A stretch of DNA of 64,000 bases from Lunularia cruciata (Eukaryota; Streptophyta; Marchantiopsida; Lunulariales; Lunulariaceae): NCBI GenBank assembly GCA_948567375.1, contig OX419757.1:53565665-53629664 (forward strand), written 5' to 3'. A program made the position numbers and the translations under genes. Under the pieces are notes generated by a model. The model did no database searches, was not told where the DNA came from, and saw only the letters and a program-made list of their open reading frames with translations. Numbering within the stretch: position 1 is the first letter of the stretch; the number at the start of each line of letters is the position of its first letter. Shown here in pieces: positions 1-10,389 of the stretch.

Positions 1-1000
1 ATTGGGAGATTCTGAATCTTTAGTATTGTCTTTGTCATTTCCATGACTGTTCTTTTTTCCTCGAAAACCCCATTTTGTTGTGGGGTGTATTGAATGGTCA
101 AGTGCGTTTAAATACCCTTTGATTGATAGAATATTGGTAATTCATAAGACAAAAAGTTTACTCTTCTATCAGATTCAATTTTCTTCATAATCTTCCCTAT
201 TGTCTTATCAATCAATGTGATGGAAGCCTGCAAATATGAAAATGCTCCTGATTTTTGCTTGAGAAGTGCTCTCTCTATTATGATCATCTATTATTAATAG
301 GTAATAGAATGTCCTAAAAATTGACTTCATTTCGATTGAACTCCTATCAAGCATCTTTTTGACCCTAAAAGTTTTAGTTAGTTTAAGTTTTCTTTTGCTT
401 TTCCTTCCAAGTTTGACAAGCTTCATATATAAATTTCTAATGTTGTTTTATGTATAGATCAATATCTAAAGATACCCATGTAGTTCTCTTACGATATCCT
501 TTCCTTAAAGCTTACATACAAATCTTACTGATATATACTCAAAAATTTATGCCACAAGATGTTTTGAACTTCTCCCTTAATATGAGATGCTGCAAGAATT
601 ACAAACGCTTCTAACTCATACAATTTTCCTTTGTTACATCTTTAGTAATGGTTTTATAACCAATGGCTACGTCTGATTATGTCTTTGATGAGACCTAATT
701 TATGCTTAAAAATCACTTTAATTCTACCTTTGGGTTTTGTAATCTTACACGCACTTAATAGGTTACGTACCACTTCTTGCATATATCACACTCTAAAAAC
801 TCATTTAGGTGCTTCATCTGAGTAGAAGTACTATCATATTAATTTTACCTTCGTTTTGATATATTTTACCATTTTCCATTCTGACAGTGTTTACTCTTTC
901 ATTAAGCTTGAATATGTTCAACCACACTTTGTGAAATATTATAGAGTTTGATGCTCTGAAGCATCAAGTCCACAATCCTTCATCATCACCTGATGGAAAT
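1..1000 (-). pseudogene. Ty1/copia polyprotein relic: integrase and protease region
   Basis: Read on the minus strand, bases about 60-110 encode the hallmark copia integrase stretch N-T-P-Q-Q-N-G-V followed by an E-rich run, the region just past the catalytic core. Around 940-970 the minus strand reads V-D-L-[shift]-A-S-E-H, resembling the copia aspartic protease site (usually D-S-G-A-S-x-H-M). A short K/R-rich stretch near 1060-1090 could be gag nucleocapsid. The order gag-protease-integrase from high to low coordinates is right for a copia element whose RT half lies to the left of the window. Many stops and shifts show it is dead. Motifs are seen directly; continuity between them is inferred. 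Confidence 0.6.
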
Positions 1001-2399
1001 GGCAAACAAGTAAAACAGACAAGATTGGTGTGAATCTCTCCAAATAAGCAAAATTTGTTTTTCGGTCTTCGTTTCTTATACATTTATATTCTACATTTAT
1101 AGGCATAATGTTTTAGCGTCTTGCAAATTGATATATTTTCCTCTCTTATACACATTCTTCATTTGTCCTTGATCAGTATAGGGTTCCTTTACGTAGAAAT
1201 TGAATTCTCATGGAAATTTTCTTGAATTCCAGCTTTCTCTTTGTTGTTATCCTCTTTTGATTCCTTGTCTATCAAGAGCCAAAGAAAAGATCACTAGATA
1301 TCTTGTGTTAGAAGTAAAATGAGACGTACCAATAAAAGTTACTCTTCAAAAAAATGCATATTTTGAAAATAGACGAGAAGAAATCCATTTTGATGCATCT
1401 CACATAAATTGCAGATTTGAATGGACAATTGATATATGTTGATGCTAAAACCAACAATGAAGATTAAGTCCATCTAATAATGTGTCTACGCTTTTGCATA
1501 AGGAAGGAAAATCCTTGGTATATTGATCTGATACATTCATTTTGTAAGAAGAGCTCAACAGAATTACAAAATCAATGATTGACAATTCAAGTGAAGTATT
1601 CCTTGATATTTCCTCCTCCTTCGTATAGATAATTGGTTTCACTTGAATTAAGGTCACTACTCTTGGTAGACATTTTAATGTATGACAATGCTTTTCTATC
1701 TCCATTCTCAAATTTATTTATTTTTTCAGTTGATCTCCACTTCTCCTCTTATTACTAATTCTAAAAAAGAACTAGATATCAAGAGAGATTTTATTCTGAG
1801 TTTCCAGTTCCTATAATTAGATCAATCTAACATAATAAATTTTAGGAAATACATTTTTTAATTGTTATGGATACTTATTTATCACTAATTATCTTCTTTC
1901 TAAGTGTAATGTCTAGAATTATGCTAGCAGTTCTCTAAGCCTTGCTCTTATCTTTCTTTGCTTTCATATAACAACGAGAATCGCAAGAGAATAAAATTTA
2001 GAAAACAATAGAGTTTATAGAGTGAATAAGAGATTGAACTGACCTATTGAACTAACAAAATAGTATTAATAAAAATTCTGAAATGAGTTGCATCAGTTCC
2101 ATATATAGAAAGGAGGTGAGTCATAACCTTTTTGCTCTTGTCTCATCTAAAAACGCTAGGCTGTAGTCTCTTATTATATGCATGTTGATCTCTTGTGTAT
2201 TTTAATATCTTTTCATATCTGCAGATTTTTTCTCCTCTCAAGTAGAGATACAATTTATATCTACATATCTTTTTCCTCTTGTATGTTATAGATATCAATC
2301 CATATCTATAATACATTTACTGTATTTAGATCATAATGAGCAATGGTTTCAGAAACAAAGGCATCATTGCCACATCCATAAATTTTTAGTTGTTCATTA
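1001..2399. other. AT-rich stretch, possible gag and 5' LTR of the copia relic
   Basis: There is no clear gene here. On the minus strand this is where the gag and 5' LTR of the copia relic at 1-1000 would lie. A minus-strand open stretch at 1445-1711 has no recognisable motif, and I could not find a primer-binding site. Nothing else stands out. Confidence 0.3.
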
Positions 2400-2813
2400 A
2401 TTCAAGGATGGGTCACATCTTGATATCATGGAGTGTTTTTCCTTCCAAAATAATTAAATCTGATATACTCAAACCCATCCATCACACACTCAAACATCCA
2501 TTAAAATCACTACTAAATACCTCAAAATCTTCCAAAGATATGGCAGCAAAACTTTGGATTTGGTACTTAAGAATATGAGTTGCCACCATCCCTTTGAGCC
2601 TTCTACTCTCTCCTTGCTCACAATATTGAGCAAATAATGCCTCATTGTAAGACCCAAAAACCTTGCAAGCCCAACAAAAATAAAAACCTAGTAAAACACA
2701 CATTTACCTAACCAACCTAGTTGCACACCACATGATTGCATGTAAATATTACTTATCATAAAGCTCTAAACCTACCACTAAAAAAAATAAGGAACAAGCT
2801 TGAAAATTACTCA
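2400..2813 (-). repeat. Element L 3' LTR (left copy)
   Basis: This stretch matches 9900-10389 in the same orientation, most clearly where both carry CCTTCCAAAATA followed by parallel CTCAAACCCAT and ACACTCAAAC blocks, and again at GGTTGCCA/GAGTTGCCA, CACCACATG-like and TTACATG segments. The match begins near 2415. The right edge is placed at TTACTCA because a pyrimidine run, the complement of a polypurine tract, follows it. The outer left edge is uncertain. Confidence 0.5.
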
Positions 2814-2965
2814 CTATCTCCCTCCTCAAGCTCTTCTACCTTTTCTAAGTTTTTCTCTATGTATGTAGAACACTTTAACTCACAAAGACTTTCTCAATAT
2901 ATTAATTGACATATTATGTTAATTCCATTACTCTAGCATGATAGAATTCATCTCAAGCCTTTTTC

Positions 2966-3460
2966 TCACTTAATTATAGTGTATTGAATTATTCTAGACC
3001 TAAAACTAGGTTTAACTCCAATTCTCATCACACTTTGATTATCTATTAGAATCAAGACTGTATTCACTTGCACTCTTGTGAGATCCTTTGGTAGCATAGT
3101 GTACTTTATCAAAATTTTGCTTCTCACATAGAATACTACATATTTAGCCTCAATTGTAGATATGGTAACCAAGCTCTAATGCTTGCTCATCAAATTAATA
3201 ACTGCTCTATAAAAAAATAACCTATATTACTTCTATACTTCATATTTTTACCAATAAAACTATCTATAATAGAAAGTCCTCTCTGCAGGAATTGTATTCC
3301 AAAATTATTTTTCCCTAGAAGTACCTCAAATTTTACTTCCCTAATTGCAAATGTTTTTGATTATAAAAATCATGGAATTGCTTGATTGAAATGACAAAAA
3401 TATATGATTCAAATATAGTGCAAGCAATAAGATACATCAGACTTCCTACCATAATTTTTT
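2966..3460 (-). pseudogene. Copia RT C-terminus and RNase H (element L)
   Basis: On the minus strand, 3380-3450 encodes the copia RT tail M-V-G-S-L-M-Y-L-I-A-C-T, normally followed by R-P-D. It is followed by a degraded linker and then a Ty1/copia RNase H at 2966-3180. That part shows S-T-I-E-A-K-Y-V (family S-T-A-E-A-E-Y-V), I-D-N-Q-S-V (family C-D-N-Q-S-A) and a downstream K-P-S-F-R-S-R block (family N-P-V-F-H-S-R). These are the expected motifs and spacing for the end of a copia polyprotein, which would copy element RNA to DNA and degrade the RNA strand. At least two frame changes separate the blocks. The terminal repeat follows at lower coordinates. Confidence 0.75.
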
Positions 3461-3707
3461 ATAGAACCTATTTTGGAAACCCAATGCCAACGTACTAATA
3501 GTAAAATGATAAATGTAGTTTTTTCCCTAAAATGATGCAGGTTGAAGATGATTAGATTTGAAGGAAAAGTATCATAAGGGCACAATGCATTTATTGTTGC
3601 TTGTCTAACCTTTTGTGCAAGAACCATACACAAAAAAGGTAGAGTCACCCACAACGGTGCTCTACAAGAAAGAGAAATTAAAATCAATTTCATGAAGGAT
3701 TTGCTCC

Positions 3708-4073
3708 TTGTTAATCTTGAAGGTGATAGTTCACTTCGTGCCAAAAGCCTCTTCTCCTCAAAGAGCCTTTTTATACCCTAAAGTTCAGTTCTACTCTAAG
3801 GTTTGGTTTCACCCCAAGTGGTCCTATGACTCTGATGACTTTGAAAACTATGTATTACCCTTCCCAAAAGGCACAATCCCAACAAATTTTGAAATTGACT
3901 ATCTAATTGGCTTTTTAAGCCCATGGTACTTTCAATGCTCTAGTGTTCCCAAAACCCTTTTACATTGTCTTGCTCTTCAAATTTTCAAGGATAAATTGCC
4001 CCAAAATAGTGCAAACTTCATAATAAGTACTCAAGCATATATTCCTACTAGAAGATTCCTCCCCTCTACTTGA
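3708..4073 (+). pseudogene. H copy 1, convergent ORF with VLPFP block
   Basis: An open frame of about 121 codons. The C-terminal half has N-Y-V-L-P-F-P-K-G, then W-Y-F-Q and a K-T-x-x-x-x-L-A-L-Q stretch. The same blocks occur in the same order (H-V-L-P-F-P-E-G, W-Y-Y-Q, K-T-Y-Q-G-I-A-L-A-L-Q) in the minus-strand frame at 23852-24229, so the protein is conserved between two independent copies and is not a chance frame. There is no recognisable domain, signal peptide or membrane segment. It points towards the coiled-coil block of the same copy. I do not recognise the function. Confidence 0.4.
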
Positions 4074-4559
4074 TTAAGCATACAATCAAAGATGCAAAGT
4101 GTAGACAAATCAGCACTAAGAATCATGGAGGTCCTTGCACTTAAACTTGATTATGAAGAAGCAAAAAAATCTAAATTGGCTCAGAAACCATATATACAAT
4201 TCTCTATTTCTTGATGAAGAGATTCAATGCCTAAGGATGCTAGAAACCTTCTAATTACACCTACATCACTCACTGCTAGCCTTATCTTCTAATCTTATCT
4301 TTACACACTAAATTAAGAACTGCCTATGCATTTTTTGCCAACTAAGAATGGTTCTTTGTTACTTTCTTATTTCAATATAAATTCAAGTTATACATCAAAG
4401 ATATTTGGCTAACAACATTTTCCTAAGGAAAATTTTCTTCACCAAAGGTCTACCTAGCCAAAGATATCTTCAATGCCAAAGGTGGTTTTAGGCCAAAGGT
4501 GTTTCTAGACTTAGTTTTTGACTACACTTTTCCTTGGCTTGAGCACCACTTTGCCCAAG

Positions 4560-5330
4560 TATCTTATGGTGAGGAACTAACATCACCTATACAAATGCTA
4601 TCAAAAAGTTTATCATTTTCTTGTACTTTGCAACCAACTTGAGTAGGGTATTGGTCAAATCTTTGAACTTCTTTACAGTATATTTGTGAAGCATGTTAGA
4701 AATTTGCTTCAATTGCTCATCTATATATGCCTTTGCCTCTAGTGCATGTATTTGGGACCTCAACTCCCTTAGCTTCAACTTCTACAATTGAGCCTCCATT
4801 ACCTTCTCAACTATCCCAACCAATAGATCACGTGTCATCTCCATCTACACCCAGAAATGGATCTTCTCCTCATCTAGCTATATTCTAACTATTTTTAGCT
4901 CAATAAGTATTTTTTTGCAAATAACTTCTCAATCTTTCTCCCACACTTATTCCTTCTCTTTCAATTTAGCAGCAAGCTTGGAAATTTGGACTTTAATGAT
5001 TTTTTACTCCTATTGGTGTCGCACCTCCATGGCAACCATTACTACCTTTGACTTCTTAAGCTCTCTCATAGAGTGTCAATTTCCTCCTCGTGAGGCTTCA
5101 ATTGCTCATCAAATTGCTTTTGGCGGTTATCTTCTTCTTGACAAAAGGTCTTCTCTTCATCTTGCCACTTCTTCAATGTTTTGGCCTACTCTTTGCCAAG
5201 ATTTATCCTTCCTTCCTCAACTTGAATGCTTCTTGGGCCAAGTTTTTGTTGCAATTCTCTTTGCCTACATACAACACATGAACCTTGGCCAATTTCTTCC
5301 ATGCCTTTGCCTTTGGCTTGGTATGTAGAG
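4560..5330 (-). pseudogene. H copy 1, charged coiled-coil-like protein relic
   Basis: On the minus strand the 4587-4778 frame is rich in Leu, Lys, Glu and Gln with heptad-like spacing (for example L-R-E-L-R-S-Q-I and A-Y-I-D-E-Q-L-K-Q-I). The adjoining sequence to 5330 keeps the same Leu/Glu/Lys-rich composition in shifting frames, and plus-strand open frames here are its shadows. Copy 2 has a comparable charged block at 14221-14691 plus 22660-23210. A gag-like structural role is possible but unproven. Many stops break it. Confidence 0.4.
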
Positions 5331-5479
5331 TCTGCATCTTCTTCCAAAAAACCAAAGTGTTGTGGGCTTCTTCCATGGGAGAAGTTTCACATTCTTTGTG
5401 AATGCTACATCTATGAGTTGAAATTTCTTTTGCATTGCCTTGAAATCCTTATGATGTTCAAGGTAACCTACATGGAAGT

Positions 5480-6069
5480 AATGATCCGGTTATTTCTCTT
5501 TCTTCTCTAGCATTAATAGCTCCATCTCCAAATAATATTGAGCGGCACAAGGGAGAGATGAGTTATACTTCCTTCCTCATTCATGTGTTTGCATTGTGTC
5601 TTCCGTGTTCTTCTCCAAACATCTCTTCATACTTAACATGCTTTACTTTGTACATATATTCAAAGAAGATTGCTTGACTATTATTGACATAGGTAGTCTT
5701 CCTAGACTTAAAAAGCTTAATGACTGCTTCACGGCAAGGGCTCATTGAGGAGGATCATTGTGGGATTGGACAAATCCATTATTGGATTGTGGGATTGGAC
5801 AAATCTACCCTAAATTCATTATTCATCTTAGGTCTATTGAAGGAAGTCTTGAGTCTAGCTTCCATATCTCAATTGGGCCTACTCCTCTAAGTATCAATAA
5901 TTATTTTAGTTGGAGGTGAATTATTTATCCCCAACACTCTTTGCCAAAGCTCTTCCAGCCAAGCAAAGATGTTTCCTCTCAAAATTTCCATTCTTGAATC
6001 CCAACTATCCCTTATCTCATACAACATGTTGTGGTCCTTAATTTCCAAATTTTCATAACAAGAATCCAA
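5480..6069 (-). pseudogene. H copy 1, conserved KLF/EYMY block
   Basis: The minus strand encodes, from 6069 down, a Trp/Glu-rich segment (5887-6069), then a D-M-x-x-x-x-x-x-S-F-N block, then A-V-I-K-L-F-K-S-R-K-T-T-Y and F-F-E-Y-M-Y-K. Copy 2 reads E-M-N-K-E-I-V-A-S-F-N, E-A-L-M-K-L-F-G-L-D-R-K-T-Y and F-E-Y-I-Y-Q at matching spacing (13744-14080). The match in order and spacing across two diverged copies shows a once-functional protein. I do not recognise the family. Confidence 0.45.
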
Positions 6070-6159
6070 GTTTCTTACTAAAATACAATTGCCACTTAAC
6101 TGACCTAGGAGACTTAAAATAATATTTGGTATCCTCTTATAATGCTTAGACGCTTAGGG

Positions 6160-6850
6160 CACTAAGGCCATATCTTTCACCTTCATCTTTAGTAAGGGAA
6201 TTCACTCTCAATAAGGCACTCTCTTTGTAAGTCTAACTTCTCACTACTTCTTGCCAAAGGTAGGGAGAGAACTCACTTGGCTAAGGATCACACTTGTCTA
6301 ATTTGGAAAAGCATAAGGTGGTTGGTCTAATCCAGGTCTTATAGAGGTGGCTCAACCGTTATGAATCTTTGGTAGGTGGACTTAGGGTGAGCGGTTGCAA
6401 CTTGCACATGTGAACATTTTGAAATGTTAATGGTTATTAACTCAAATTCTTATTCCTATTAACTCCAATTCTTATTCTGATGGTGCCACATTCATGTCCT
6501 TAGTATTTGTCTGAATTGACTGAATTTCAAGCCAAATGTGTCTCACACCAAATGGTGCTTAGGTCAATCATCTTCCAAGGCCAAAGGTTGATGACACCAA
6601 AGAGTTACTATGCCAAAGTTCCTTTAGGCCAAACATCCCTTTCATCAATTATTTTGGCCAAAGGTCTTTGTCTTCAAAATTCTTTAATGACAACTCTTTT
6701 CCTTGTATGACCACTCTTGGCATCTTTTTTTTTGCACATCTGCTTATTCCCCTTCTTTTTCTTGGTGCAATTTCTTCCCCAACCAAAGGTAATTGGCATA
6801 AAACCTTTTGCCATCCTTGGCAAACTACTAACTCCTACTCTTCTATGAAA
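6160..6850. repeat. GCCAAAG-word-rich segment of H
   Basis: The word GCCAAAG or close variants (GGCCAAAGGT, CACCAAAG, GGCCAAACA) recurs many times, also at 4430-4515. Related CCAAAG words cluster at 13160-13330 in copy 2. Spacing is irregular, so this is a word-enriched stretch, not a clean tandem array. No gene is supported here. Confidence 0.35.
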
Positions 6851-7195
6851 ACTAAAAAAATAATAATAATAGATGGTGGAATATGAAAAAAGGTGAGGCA
6901 TAATACTTCAAGCTTCCTAAATTTCTCCTCATACTCCTCATCTTCATCCTAAAACAACTTAATATTAGGTTGCATGGGCAGGTTGCTTGCCTTGCAATCG
7001 TCCATATTGGACATATTGAATATGGTTCTCATAAACTTACTTCCCTTGATCAATTTTCATTGATAAATGCTTCTTATTTTTAGTCCTCTTAATAGCCAAA
7101 AAGACTTTCATTGCACCTAGGTACTTCATTTGAAATCCTTCCATGACCTTCTTCTTGACTAACTTTACTCTTGAACTAATATTTTCCACAACAAG

Positions 7196-7216
7196 AAAAT
7201 ATATATATATATATAT
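7196..7216. repeat. TA dinucleotide microsatellite
   Basis: A run of about nine AT units in otherwise AT-rich DNA. The surrounding 7000-7950 holds no supported gene. Confidence 0.8.
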
Positions 7217-7803
7217 GGAATAATAATTAAAAAATCATCAAAAAATAATAATTTATGCACATACTTTGGTCTACTTCACAAACCTTAAACCTAAACTTCC
7301 TCAAAAACTGATCAAACTCAAAACCCCTTACTTGGCTAATTTACTGTAATACCTAGAGTGAATTCAAGGTTTAGTTGGAATTTATATTGCATGATTGTGA
7401 TCTTTCATTTTATTTTTCTTTCTGCAATGTGCCTTTTTGGTGTCACTATCCTCTTTCGTGAATGGTTTTTGCCCAAGAGGTGAAACAAGAAATAGTAAAG
7501 AACTACATTGTGATGTTTTCCTTTGCATTGGACCAATTCTGAATTGTATCCTAGCAGGAATGACATGTTTCTTTTTGTTTTACTACTAGTTGGGAGACAT
7601 TGTGTTGTCACAAAATATTTTTGGCATCAATATTGGGGATACGTTCTCTAAGAGAGAATAGATATGGAGATTGAAATGTTATCAAAGAGTCAAGTACAAT
7701 AAAATAACCCTGACAAAGTAGTCATCCAACTGCCTCAAGACATACGAGCCTTCAAGCAAGATCAAAATTGTGTAGCTTAGTAGTGTGCAACTAAGGAAAG
7801 AAA

Positions 7804-7829
7804 AACCAAAAACCCTAAACCCTAAACCC
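7804..7829 (+). repeat. Short telomere-like AAACCCT run
   Basis: Just over three head-to-tail copies of the plant telomere word (AACCCTAAACCCTAAACCC). Such telo-boxes occur in plant promoters and leaders and as short interstitial patches. Here the context is repeat DNA. Confidence 0.7.
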
Positions 7830-7949
7830 AAGAAGAATGTGATATTTTTGGGATAAAAAGAGAGGTAGACACAAAATCAGTACTCTCTTAGTTGCCACAA
7901 TGTAGAGTTTGTTTTGAAAATCATCTCTAGTGAGTTGTCTCTTCAGTTG

Positions 7950-8150
7950 TCTCTTCAAACCTCCTTTCTCCTCCAAACCTGGTGGCTACCTCATGTAAAT
8001 CTCTTTGTGTAGATCATCATAAAAGTTATACAAATAATAACATGGGAATATATCTCATCAAAATCATCTCCTTTGATTTGAATGAACCTCATCCTACCAA
8101 GCTAACCTGGTACCTCAATTGCTTACCTTCAAAATATATTTTCTTCTTAA
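7950..8150 (-). pseudogene. Copia RT N-terminal fragment (element L)
   Basis: On the minus strand one frame reads Q-I-K-G-D-D-F-D-E-I-Y-S, matching the copia RT start (Q-x-x-G-x-D-F/Y-x-E-x-F-S/A). A neighbouring frame then reads L-H-K-E-I-Y-M-R-[stop]-P-P-G, matching the family's L-x-E-E-I-Y-M-x-Q-P-x-G-F. Frame changes lie between them. It is the upstream half of the RT whose tail is at 3380-3450. The missing middle has been lost or lies where H copy 1 is inserted. Confidence 0.7.
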
Positions 8151-8829
8151 ATATCTATTTGCAACCCATAGCTTTACTATTCTTTAGCAACTAAACCATA
8201 GTTAAGTTTCAACCAATAGTTAAGTTCTCATTTTATATCACATTGATGCTTTATGTTATATTGAGCATATCTTCTATGCCATAACTTGTGCTGAATATTA
8301 ATACTAAAAATAATATTGGCTTCCTCTTCCTCTTCGTGAACTTCTTGTATCATAATCAAAACTCATGTAAATTCCTTGTCTTCTTCCTTGTGAAACCTAA
8401 TTGCAAGCAATTTTTGCACCTGATCTATAAAAGATTACTATATTCTTGTCAAAAATAGTAATAAATCTAGCATTTGCTAGCTTAGCTATTGAAAGTAAGC
8501 TCTTTTGAGCAAGGGAAGTACTAAGAGAATCTTTCATAATTACAATCCTGCTATCATGCATCTCCATTTCCAAATTTCCTATCTCACTAAAGGTATCTTA
8601 GAGTTGCTACCCAACTATAATTTGCCATTACTCTTGTCACATTTTCAAAATTATGTCTCTCTTCACTATGATAGAAGTACTTCCAAAATCAGCAATAAAC
8701 ATAATCTTTTCTTTACTCAATTCAGTTTTAATATCTCCTCATGAAGTTCCTCATCAATCTGCAACTTTGTTTGACTTTTATCTCTTCTTTGATTCCCAAT
8801 AGCAACTTCCAAAGCATTAGCTTTTCCTC

Positions 8830-8905
8830 TTGGTCTTTTGTTTCTACATAGGTAACTCTTGTGACCAAACTTCTTACATATTCTGCAGTAACCCTTCTCT
8901 ACTTG
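8830..8905 (-). pseudogene. Copia gag zinc knuckle (element L)
   Basis: The minus strand encodes C-R-I-C-K-K-F-G-H-K-S-Y-L-C, a complete C-X2-C-X4-H-X4-C zinc knuckle, followed by a basic R-N-K-R-P-R-G-K stretch. This is the nucleocapsid end of a copia gag, which binds element RNA. It lies about 400 bp downstream of the capsid part at 9298-9717 on the same strand. Confidence 0.75.
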
Positions 8906-9297
8906 ACTATTTTGTGTGCTCTATTGCTATTAAGTTTAACTTTGGTTGTAATTTCCTCTTTCTTGATTTTCTATTTGAATAAATTTGAATTTATGTACCT
9001 CCTTCATCTTTCAAGTTAGGCATCCTCACTTCCCAAAAATTTTAGGTAGACAATGGAGAGAACTTTACTTTCATCTTTCTTTCACATAACTAGCCTACTC
9101 AACATCTATTCTATCACCATGTTAGTCTTTTATCATCACTTCTCTATGCACAAATAAACTAATAACTTAATTTCAATTCAAAGAAGGTTATGTAGCAAGG
9201 TAATCAATATAAGTTTGCCATTTGACAAGGACTTGTACAAAAACAAATTTTTTGGCCCTTTATATATTTCATGCTTCTTATTGGTAGTAACAAGACC

Positions 9298-9717
9298 TTA
9301 AAAAAAATCTCTCATCTTCTCAACATGCTTCCTCAACGCTTTTCTCTCAAACTTCAAAAATGTTAACTTGTAAATGCACATCAACTTCTTGTTTTTTACC
9401 ATACCCATACTCAAGACACTTCCATAGTGAAGCACTCCACTTGGCCAAATCACCAATATGATGGCTCTACTCAAGAACATGCATAAATCTGTTGTTACCT
9501 TCATGTCCCTTGTCACCCAATCTTTAGCTATTACAACCTCTTCCTTATTTCCTAGTGATAGGTCAACATGAACTAGCCCACTCTCAATCCTGTCAACTAT
9601 TAGCCACGATCCCTCTACCAAGAAATAAACTTTCATGAGTTTTCCCCAAGCTACAAATCTTAAACCATCAAAGTGTGGTGGTTTGAGAATCATATTCCTT
9701 CTTGAACTAGAGGCCAT
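9298..9717 (-). pseudogene. Copia gag, capsid part (element L)
   Basis: A minus-strand frame of about 139 codons starting at the ATG at 9715-9717. Near the N-terminus it has K-P-P-H-F-D-G and a W-x-K-L-M-K-V-Y-F stretch, the typical opening of plant copia gag (F-D-G-x-N-Y/F-x-x-W-x-x-x-M). Near the C-terminus a G-M-V-K-N-K-K-L-M block leads into K-L-T-F-L-K-F, resembling the family's L-x-x-x-L-Y-x-L-K-M. The start is supported by its place just inside the putative LTR and a degraded primer-binding-site-like AAATCAAAGC on the minus strand immediately upstream. It forms the element's virus-like particle shell. Confidence 0.75.
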
Positions 9718-9899
9718 TTTGCTTTGATTTAGACAATCTCCAATCTAAATCAGAGTTAGGTCAAATCCCTAGAATCTCAAAATCTGCCTTGAGCTGTCTA
9801 GTTTTCCTCTTGCTTTGACAAGGCACTTGCACAAATCATCGAATCCTTCATAACTGGATAAGAGTCTCAAATTGTGCATTTGAACTCCCTCTTGATTCT

Positions 9900-10389
9900 C
9901 CAACTCTCCATAGCTTTTGATATGACTACTAGGAGAATCACTCCTTCCAAAATACTTAAATATGACATACTCAAACCCATTAACAACACACTCAAACTTC
10001 CATTGAGATCATTGCCAAATAACTCAATAATCCTCCCAAGTAATTATGCATTATCTAGTCTCCCTTCTTGCTCCCTCATAACTAGGGACCTGGCACCTTG
10101 AGAATGTGGGTTGCCATCATCCCTTACAATCTCTCAACCTTCCACTCTCTACTTGCTCATCAAACCGAGTACCGGGAACTACTTGAAAAACCAAAACCTA
10201 TCCGCATATGTTAGACATCTCCATAGGACCTATGAGCTTTGCCAACCTGAAAGAAAGTGATACCCCAACAAAATTGATGTGTATCAAACCAACCTGGTTA
10301 CCCAGCACGTGGTTACATGCGAAGAATATTCCTCCTATCGATGTGATCCCACACTAATAAAATTAATTAAAAACTTGGAAAAGTAATCA
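9900..10389 (-). repeat. Element L 5' LTR (right copy)
   Basis: This is the right-hand partner of 2400-2813: parallel CCTTCCAAAATA, ACACACTCAAAC, GTTGCCA and GTTACATGC segments. The end is placed at GTAATCA because it aligns with the left copy's TTACTCA. It lies upstream of gag on the minus strand, as a 5' LTR should. The inner edge, between 9732 and 9900, is unclear. Homology starts near 9915. Confidence 0.5.

Larger units (their letters stand above)
3461..7000 (-). mobile_element. Repeat family H, copy 1 (unrecognised element)
   Basis: This copy shares three blocks with a second copy at about 13.1-24.27 kb, in the same order but inverted. They are (i) a conserved block with K-L-F, R-K-x-T-Y and F-F-E-Y-M-Y at about 5480-5900 (minus), (ii) a charged, coiled-coil-like block at about 4560-5330 (minus), and (iii) a convergent block with V-L-P-F-P-x-G at 3820-4073 (plus). 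The right part, 6160-6850, is rich in the short word GCCAAAG, as are parts of the second copy. No terminal repeats or known transposon enzymes were found, so I cannot name the class. It sits inside copia element L. The outer limits are approximate. Confidence 0.45.
2400..10389 (-). mobile_element. Ty1/copia element L, interrupted by repeat family H
   Basis: A copia-type element on the minus strand whose parts are in the right order from high to low coordinates. These are a terminal repeat at about 9900-10389, gag 9298-9717, a zinc knuckle near 8830-8905, the RT N-terminal part near 7960-8140, the RT C-terminal part and RNase H at 2966-3460, and a second copy of the terminal repeat at about 2400-2813. 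A purine tract on the minus strand (pyrimidines at 2816-2825) sits just inside the left repeat, as a polypurine tract should. Between RT halves about 4.4 kb of unrelated sequence, mainly H copy 1, is inserted. Most protease and integrase is missing. The element is long dead. The link between the two halves is inferred from order, strand and the shared terminal repeat. Confidence 0.55.

Noticed and set aside
4915-5510. Plus-strand frames of 137, 63 and 94 codons
   Set aside because: Leu/Phe/Cys-rich antisense of the charged H block. The minus strand has the coiled-coil-like reading.
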